Source: Delphinapterus leucas (taxonomy: Eukaryota; Chordata; Mammalia; Artiodactyla; Monodontidae). Taken from it: 64,000 bases of DNA. The first letter of the stretch is position 1, and each line of letters begins with the position of its first letter. Under the pieces are notes generated by a model. That model saw only the letters and a list, made by a program, of their open reading frames with translations, had not been told where the DNA came from and made no database searches. The stretch lies in contig NW_022098031.1 of the NCBI RefSeq assembly GCF_002288925.2, positions 6,919,571 to 6,983,570 on the forward strand. Reading direction: 5' to 3'. A program made the translations under genes and the position numbers. Positions 58,991 to 64,000 of this stretch are shown in pieces.

Positions 58991-59329
58991 AACAGACTCT
59001 TTCATCAAATAAATGATTCTATTTGCATACTCATGTTTACCTCACTTTTAAAGAATTTATGGAAAGTGACAAAAGCAGTCAAAACACAACAAATTTAAAA
59101 ATTTCTCTTTGCTCCCCTAACACTATAGTTTTGTCAACCCACAGCCTTCTAAGAAAATTCAGGAGACGGTGTCCACAAAATGCATTGCCAAGAAAGAATA
59201 AGGTAGCTTTTCAAACTTGAAATATCTGAGTTGCTGTCACATGAATGATTCCATTATGCCATTGAAAAAAGTTCAGATTTCACTAGTCTAAGTATATCAT
59301 TGCTAGTACGAAATTCTTTATTTCTTAAC

Positions 59330-59700
59330 CTTACGTTAAGCAGCTAGTAACTAAAAAACCCAGAATAAAAGGAGCTTAAATAAGAAATTTATTTCTCACC
59401 GGTATAAATGTCAGAAACTTTATAGTTCAGCAGTGGAGAAGTAGTTTAGAGACTCAAAATACTTCCAGCTCTCCTCTCTGTCATCTCTACAGTGTGTCTT
59501 TGTCTTCATTATTCAAGGCAGCATGTACAGCCCGGAACACAAGATCAAAGAAGAGATAAAAAAGAGAATGTGAGTGGTTTGCTCTAGGAATCTCTTAAGG
59601 AAGTTCCTGGAAACTGCTACAAATCACATATACTTGCATCCCATCTGGACAAAACTTAGTCACATGGAAACACCTAGCTTTAGGACGCTTGGATGATATA
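59330..59700. repeat. Unclassified old interspersed repeat
   Basis: 'aagaaatttatttctcaccg', 'tgtgtctttgtcttcattat', 'gaagttcctggaaactgcta' and 'aaaacttagtcacatggaaa' resemble a widespread mammalian repeat family with the ending 'ccagaatttagtcacatgg'. Class undetermined. Confidence 0.4.
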
Positions 59701-60059
59701 ATCTTTTTTTTTTTCCTTTGCTTTTTTAAAAATTTTTAGTCATACATATGCCTGGCTAAATATGTTATCATTTTGGGAAAAAGGAGAGAAAAATATCGAA
59801 GGAAGCAGGCAGCTTCTGACACAGGGTGATACAGCCAGTGGTACATTATAACTTTACTGACAATTTGGGCATCTCTTGGGCAAATTCATTTATTCTTTCA
59901 TTTAGTAAATTCTTATAAAATACAGTCTGTAAACAATCCTTGGAGCAATCCTCTGACATAAGTAAACAGACTTGATAACATATTTTTAGAGATGAAGAAA
60001 CAGACACTGACAAATTAAGTGACATCTGAATGCCACAGTGTTACTGATTTGTGAAGCCT

Positions 60060-60425
60060 GATCTCTCCCTCCCTTTTGCCCCTTACCAATCAATTCTCCA
60101 CACAGTAGCCAGTGAGTTTATAAAAATCCATCTGATGATGTGATTACCCTAGTTAAAATTTGTGATATCCTCCTATTATCCTTAGAAGGAAGTCCAAATA
60201 CTTTAACATAGGTCACAAGGCCTTTTCAAATTCTGAGCTCTTCTCATGTACCCAGGAACCACATCCTACTCTGTGTTCTGTCCTTCACTTGCTCCCAAAT
60301 ATATGCTCATTATACTGAAGTCCTTAACATGGGAGAAACTTCTCTTACTTCCAAGCCATTAAAAGATATTCACTTCATGAGATATATTTTTCTTCTTAAT
60401 CTGGCACTCACAATTCCTTTGTCTA
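60060..60425 (+). repeat. L2 3' coding-end fragment
   Basis: 'tctccacacagtagccagtg', 'ccatctgatgatgtgattac', 'aaggaagtccaaatacttta', 'acataggtcacaaggccttt' and 'tcttctcatgtacccaggaa' follow the widespread '..cagtgatcttt.aaaaat..ctgatcatgtcact .. aaagtccaaactccttaac .. cacaaggccctgcatgatct' repeat, which I assign to L2. Confidence 0.6.
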
Positions 60426-60449
60426 ATTTATGCCTACTATTTTTTCTCT

Positions 60450-60655
60450 CATTTTTTTTCCTAAACTGAGTTATAACAAGCGTATAATGAAGGGCATAAA
60501 GTTTACTAATCTTAAGTGTACAGCTTGATAAATTTTTACATTCATATATACCTGCATAACCACCAGCCAGATTAAAGTATAAAATATTTCCAGTACGCCG
60601 AAAGCACTCCTGCCCCTTCCTGATTAATAGCTATTCCCCTACCCACAAGGACATA
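60450..60655 (-). mobile_element. Old L1M-type 3'-UTR fragment, inverted
   Basis: 'gagttataacaagcgtataa', 'aatcttaagtgtacagcttg', 'gcataaccaccagccagatt' and 'atatttccagtacgccgaaa' resemble the inverted 3'-UTR of old L1s ('cataaaattcacccttttaaagtgtacaattc .. aaccatcacc .. ccagaacattttcatcacccc'). Confidence 0.55.
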
Positions 60656-61157
60656 ATTTTATGACTTCTTTCACCATGAAAGAGTGTGATAACTTTGTGG
60701 AGTGTCACTTGGCTAAGTTAATCTACCTTCCCCAAAATTCAGGTTTTAGTATGTTTCCAGATAAGGTGAGCTACAAGAGACATTCTTACTTGAGAGGTAG
60801 AGGACTGAAGGGATACCATGGCCATATCGTAGCATATACACACCTCTTCCCAGTTACTCAATTAAATGTTAATCTAAGCATTGCTGTAAAGGGGTTTTGC
60901 AGATATAATTAAAATCCCTAAGCAGTTGACTTTATATCAGGGAGATTACCCTAGGTCATTCTGATTTAGCCAGAAATCCTTTAAAAGAGTTTAGGGCTTC
61001 CCTGAAGGGTAGAAACTCCCAACTATAGACATTAGATAAGCTTCAGACCCTGCCCATGGGATTCTAGCTTGCTCCTGATCTTCCCTTGTGACTGGTAGCC
61101 TACATGGCCTATAGACTTGGAACTTGCATAGATAGCCTCTACAATTGCATAAGCCAA

Positions 61158-61205
61158 TTATATATATATATAATATATAATATATATATATTATATATAT
61201 ATAAA
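61158..61205. repeat. (TA)n simple repeat
   Basis: About 48 bp of pure A/T made of alternating TA with 'taat' phase shifts. It lies about 50 bp upstream of the inverted SINE and can extrude as a hairpin. Confidence 0.92.
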
Positions 61206-61256
61206 ATAAATATGTGTATATGTTTTTCAGAAGGATCCAAAACAATACTGAATATC

Positions 61257-61475
61257 TGGTTTTTGTTTGTTTTGTTTTGTTTGCGGTACGCGGGCCTCTC
61301 ACTGTTGTGGGCTCTCCCATTGTGGAGCACAGGCTCCGGACACGCAGTCTCAGCGGCCATGGCTCACGGGCCCAGCCGCTCCGCGGCATGTGGGATATCC
61401 TCCCGGACCGGGGCACAAACCCGTGTCCCCTGCATCGGCAGGCGAACTCTCAACCACTGCGCCACCAGGGAAGCC
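61257..61475 (-). mobile_element. CHR-2 SINE, short form, inverted
   Basis: The T-rich tail ('tttgtttgttttgttttgtt') is followed by 'gggcctctcactgttgtggg', 'gctcacgggcccagccgctc' and the head 'gccaccagggaagccc', all reverse complement of the family. It is the least diverged copy here: CpG sites such as 'ccgctccgcggc' survive, suggesting a young insertion. An 8-bp duplication 'ctgaatat' lies at 61249-61256 and 61476-61483. Overlapping ORFs on both strands are shadows. Confidence 0.93.
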
Positions 61476-61654
61476 CTGAATATTGTTTTATTGATACATT
61501 ATGTGTGGTAATAGTATATCAGTGTGGAAAGGAATGATAAACTGGAAGTTCAGTATTGTGGGGACGTGTTGAGACAGAGGAAGAGGAATGAGCTTGTGAG
61601 TTTATGGGAAGGTATAAGATATTTTTTTAAGGAAAATACATGACCTAAAAAAAC

Positions 61655-61755
61655 TAAAATTTGATAAGCTTGGTGGTGGAGCTATGAGTTTTTGTTATAT
61701 TATTCTGTACATTTCAGTATTATTGAATTATGTCCTAATAAAAAATATAGTCACC
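61655..61755 (+). repeat. Possible old L1M 3' tail
   Basis: 'tttttgttatattattctgt' and 'atgtcctaataaaaaatata' resemble the 3' end of older L1s, where a 'ttataattcataataaaaa' type end follows a 'ttatattattctctatactt' block. Confidence 0.35.
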
Positions 61756-62064
61756 TGAAATTTTAAAAAAATTAAAGTTCATAGAGCCAGCACAGTGTAA
61801 TGAAAAAGGCTAAAGTTTGGAGTTAGAAAACTTGGTTTTTGCTTTATGGAATTTTGTGGATGCTCTTCACTTAACGCCAGCCATGTTAAAGATAAACATT
61901 GGGGACCAAGTAAATATATTGAAGTATCCTATGTTTGAGTATAGATAAAACTGGGCCACACAATTGAACAGAGACTTGTATTTCCATCTGCCTCTGGGAC
62001 TCAGGACTCCAGTGTCTAGACAAAAGATGGGACTAATTAAAAATGCCTACTTGGATGGCTTACT

Positions 62065-62280
62065 GTATGGAGTTTCATAACCAACACTGTGTTTGATTTT
62101 TGGTTCTGCCATTTGCTAGTTTTGTGACCTTATTTAAACAGTCTAAGCCCGAGTTTCCACATTTAAAAAATTAGGCTATTTACATCTGCCTTGCAGAGTT
62201 TTATGAGGATTAGAGATAAGGTGCTTATTGTTTAGGACGGTGCCTGGCATGAACACAGACACCCAATAACAAACAGCAGT
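62065..62280 (+). repeat. MIR SINE
   Basis: 'tttggttctgccatttgcta', 'gttttgtgaccttatttaaa', 'cagtctaagcccgagtttcc', 'tgaggattagagataaggtg' and 'ggacggtgcctggcatgaac' follow MIR almost end to end. Confidence 0.8.
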
Positions 62281-62871
62281 TCTTAATACTAAAGATAATC
62301 CCTCTTGGAACAATCCCTAAGATATTTGAATCCTTGTCAGAACAGAAGGATACCTATTCATCTTACGGATGATTATTTTAAACTGATTCTAAATGCATAT
62401 ATGTATTCAAAGTAAACAGGAATTGTAAGTACATAGATAGCATAGAAATTATTTCAATAATACATTTCAGTTAGCTCCAGAAATATTATTTGTTATGATT
62501 TTAACACAAGGTAGATTGCCCACTACAATCTGTTTGACTTAAAATTATACATAACCCAATTAACTATTTTTTTAAAATTCATGCTTGTTTAGAACAAACA
62601 TGAAAATAGATCACTCATGGCTTAAGAACATAAAAGTTGTTGGCATAAGTTTGGGGTAAAAATAGGAAATGATGACTTCTGTGGATACACATTAGGACAG
62701 TTTTAAGATGAGCAGCCTTACCGAGGAGAATAGTCTGCCAAGCAATGAGGTAAGATGGGAATTGTTTCCTAACAAAAGGATACCCACTCAGTCTTCTCTT
62801 TCTCAGCCTCAGGCTAAAGGAAGATTTCTGCTGCTTTTGTTGGTAACAAATGGGAAGCAAGTTTTAATGAA

Positions 62872-63060
62872 AATATCATGAGCTTTATAGTACATAGACA
62901 GAGACTTTTAACTCCAATCCTATCACTTCTCAGTGTTGGTTTCTTCATGTGTGAACCCAAGAATAGTAATGCCTACCTTGCAGTGTTATTTTAAAAATTA
63001 AATGAAATAATATATGTAAAAATATATGATACAAAATTGCTGCTCAATAAACACTGGTTC
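62872..63060 (+). repeat. MIR SINE
   Basis: 'aactccaatcctatcacttc', 'tggtttcttcatgtgtgaac', 'caagaatagtaatgcctacc', 'ttgcagtgttattttaaaaa' and 'gctgctcaataaacactggt' fit the MIR core and 3' end in order. Confidence 0.7.
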
Positions 63061-63856
63061 ATTTTACTTTTCCCATCAGTTTTAAGGACTGTCTTGTTTA
63101 TACTTAGTTCAAGCTCAAAATAAGATGAAGTGTTACACGAGGCATAGATACAAATTCTCCAGGTATGGGTTAGTGCTAAGATGACTAAACTGTACATAAG
63201 AATATTAACCTCTCTGATCTGAAAGTTCATAAAACAGTAACATTCTCTCACCAAATTAGAAGGAAATTTTCTAAGTACTTCCTGGGAGTTTGGAGGGACA
63301 TTTATGGAGAGGAAGGACAATACACTAGATTGGGAAGTAGGGGCCTATGACAATTAATTACACACAGAAGGCTGTTGGGGACAAGCCTATCACTGTGAGC
63401 AGACTACCTGGGCATAGAGGCCACATCAGGTATTATAGTCCTCATGCATCCATTCACTCTGATGGAAAACAGAGTCAGTGCAGCTAGTCTTGTGGTATAG
63501 TTCTGCCAACAAAATGATGTCCAACAGACATTCTACAGTAAAAAGATCCCTCCCCCAAGAACAGTTAAGGTTTGCTCAGTGAGAGAAATTATGGAACTTG
63601 AGTTGATGATAATTAGTCTTTAAACTCTTTTCATGCCAGAGGAAAAAAGTGTTGCTAGCCCTTTGGTTTGTCCTCTGGAAAAATGTTTGTAGGTTCCTAG
63701 GCAGAAAATTTGAAGGTACCGAAAGTAAATGAATTTCAAAGTATAATTGTTACACTTCCTTATTTTAAATGAATGCATATGGAGGTCATCTTCAACATGG
63801 GAGAAGAATTCATAAGAATATAGAAGGGCCTTATTAAGAAAATTTGGGGAAATTAT

Positions 63857-63859
<3 letters not shown>
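63061..63859. other. Unique DNA
   Basis: No gene or repeat recognised. The 109-codon minus-strand frame 62991-63320 overlaps the MIR end and has no domain. Confidence 0.5.

Positions 63860-63927
<68 letters not shown>
63860..63927. repeat. (CT)n(AT)n(GA)n compound repeat, perfect palindrome
   Basis: TC dinucleotides run into an 18-bp TA core and then GA dinucleotides. 63866-63927 is a perfect 62-bp inverted repeat: 22-bp TC and GA arms around the self-complementary TA core (63888-63905). Confidence 0.95.
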
Positions 63928-63929
<2 letters not shown>

Positions 63930-64000
63930 AAGAACAAATAAGAGACAGAAAATCCTAAGAAACAAAAAAATCTAGTGTGGATAAAAATTCAGAATGAGTA

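Noticed and set aside
60992..61002. 'gggcttccctg' matching the first 11 bases of the CHR-2 head
   Set aside because: The match stops after 11 bases and has no body, tail or duplication. Too short to call an insertion.
61104..61537. Overlapping ORFs of 107-141 codons on both strands
   Set aside because: All are translations of the inverted CHR-2 SINE and the adjacent TA repeat.
1..64000. CRISPR array, phage, operon or other prokaryotic system
   Set aside because: No regularly spaced repeats, no ribosome-binding sites before long ORFs and no dense coding. The sequence is mammalian, full of L1 and SINEs.

Overview
This is mammalian nuclear DNA with no protein-coding gene that I can support. 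The SINEs identify the lineage. Five copies carry the tRNA-related head 'gggcttccctggtgg..cagtgg' of the CHR-2 family and one carries the CHR-1 head 'gggaattctctggtggtcc'. These families belong to whales, hippos and ruminants. Three of the CHR-2 copies are the short form with an internal deletion, which is described from Cetacea, so a whale or dolphin is the best guess. The L1 elements are also of cetartiodactyl type.

Layout. 1-13.3 kb is AT-rich unique DNA with old L2/MIR remnants, two short L1 3' ends (3.8 and 5.6 kb) and a CHR-1 SINE (8.8 kb). 13.34-19.38 kb is one near-complete minus-strand L1 of about 6.0 kb, bracketed by a 14-bp target-site duplication and carrying broken ORF1 and ORF2. 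19.4-37.4 kb is mostly unique DNA with small insertions: a roughly 56-bp L1 end, two short CHR-2 SINEs, a MER5A-like DNA transposon, an internally deleted L1, a 168-bp L1 end, a long homopurine tract, simple repeats, MIR and L2 remnants and an old LTR-like repeat. 37.4-40.1 kb is a second minus-strand L1 that has lost its 3' third. 41.8-44.3 kb holds two long-form CHR-2 SINEs. 46.9-50.3 kb is an older L1M on the minus strand with an internal deletion. 50.4-64 kb holds plus-strand L1M and MaLR-like remnants, a younger plus-strand L1 3' end (56.3-57.0 kb) whose last 192 ORF2 codons are open, an ERV-like LTR (58.1 kb), a minus-strand CHR-2 SINE (61.3 kb), and a perfect 62-bp palindrome at 63.9 kb.

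Nothing here works together as a pathway. The window reads as a gene desert or the inside of a very large intron, shaped by L1 activity and by SINEs mobilised by L1. All recognisable reading frames above about 120 codons are L1 pieces; the remaining ORFs are no longer than chance predicts in DNA this AT-rich. I saw no CRISPR array, operon, tRNA, rRNA or bacterial or phage feature, and no convincing new biological system. The most informative observations are L1 insertion structures (full-length 5' end, ORF1 stop loss, miniature insertions, staggered 3' ends) and a few weak exon-like patches that need comparative data.
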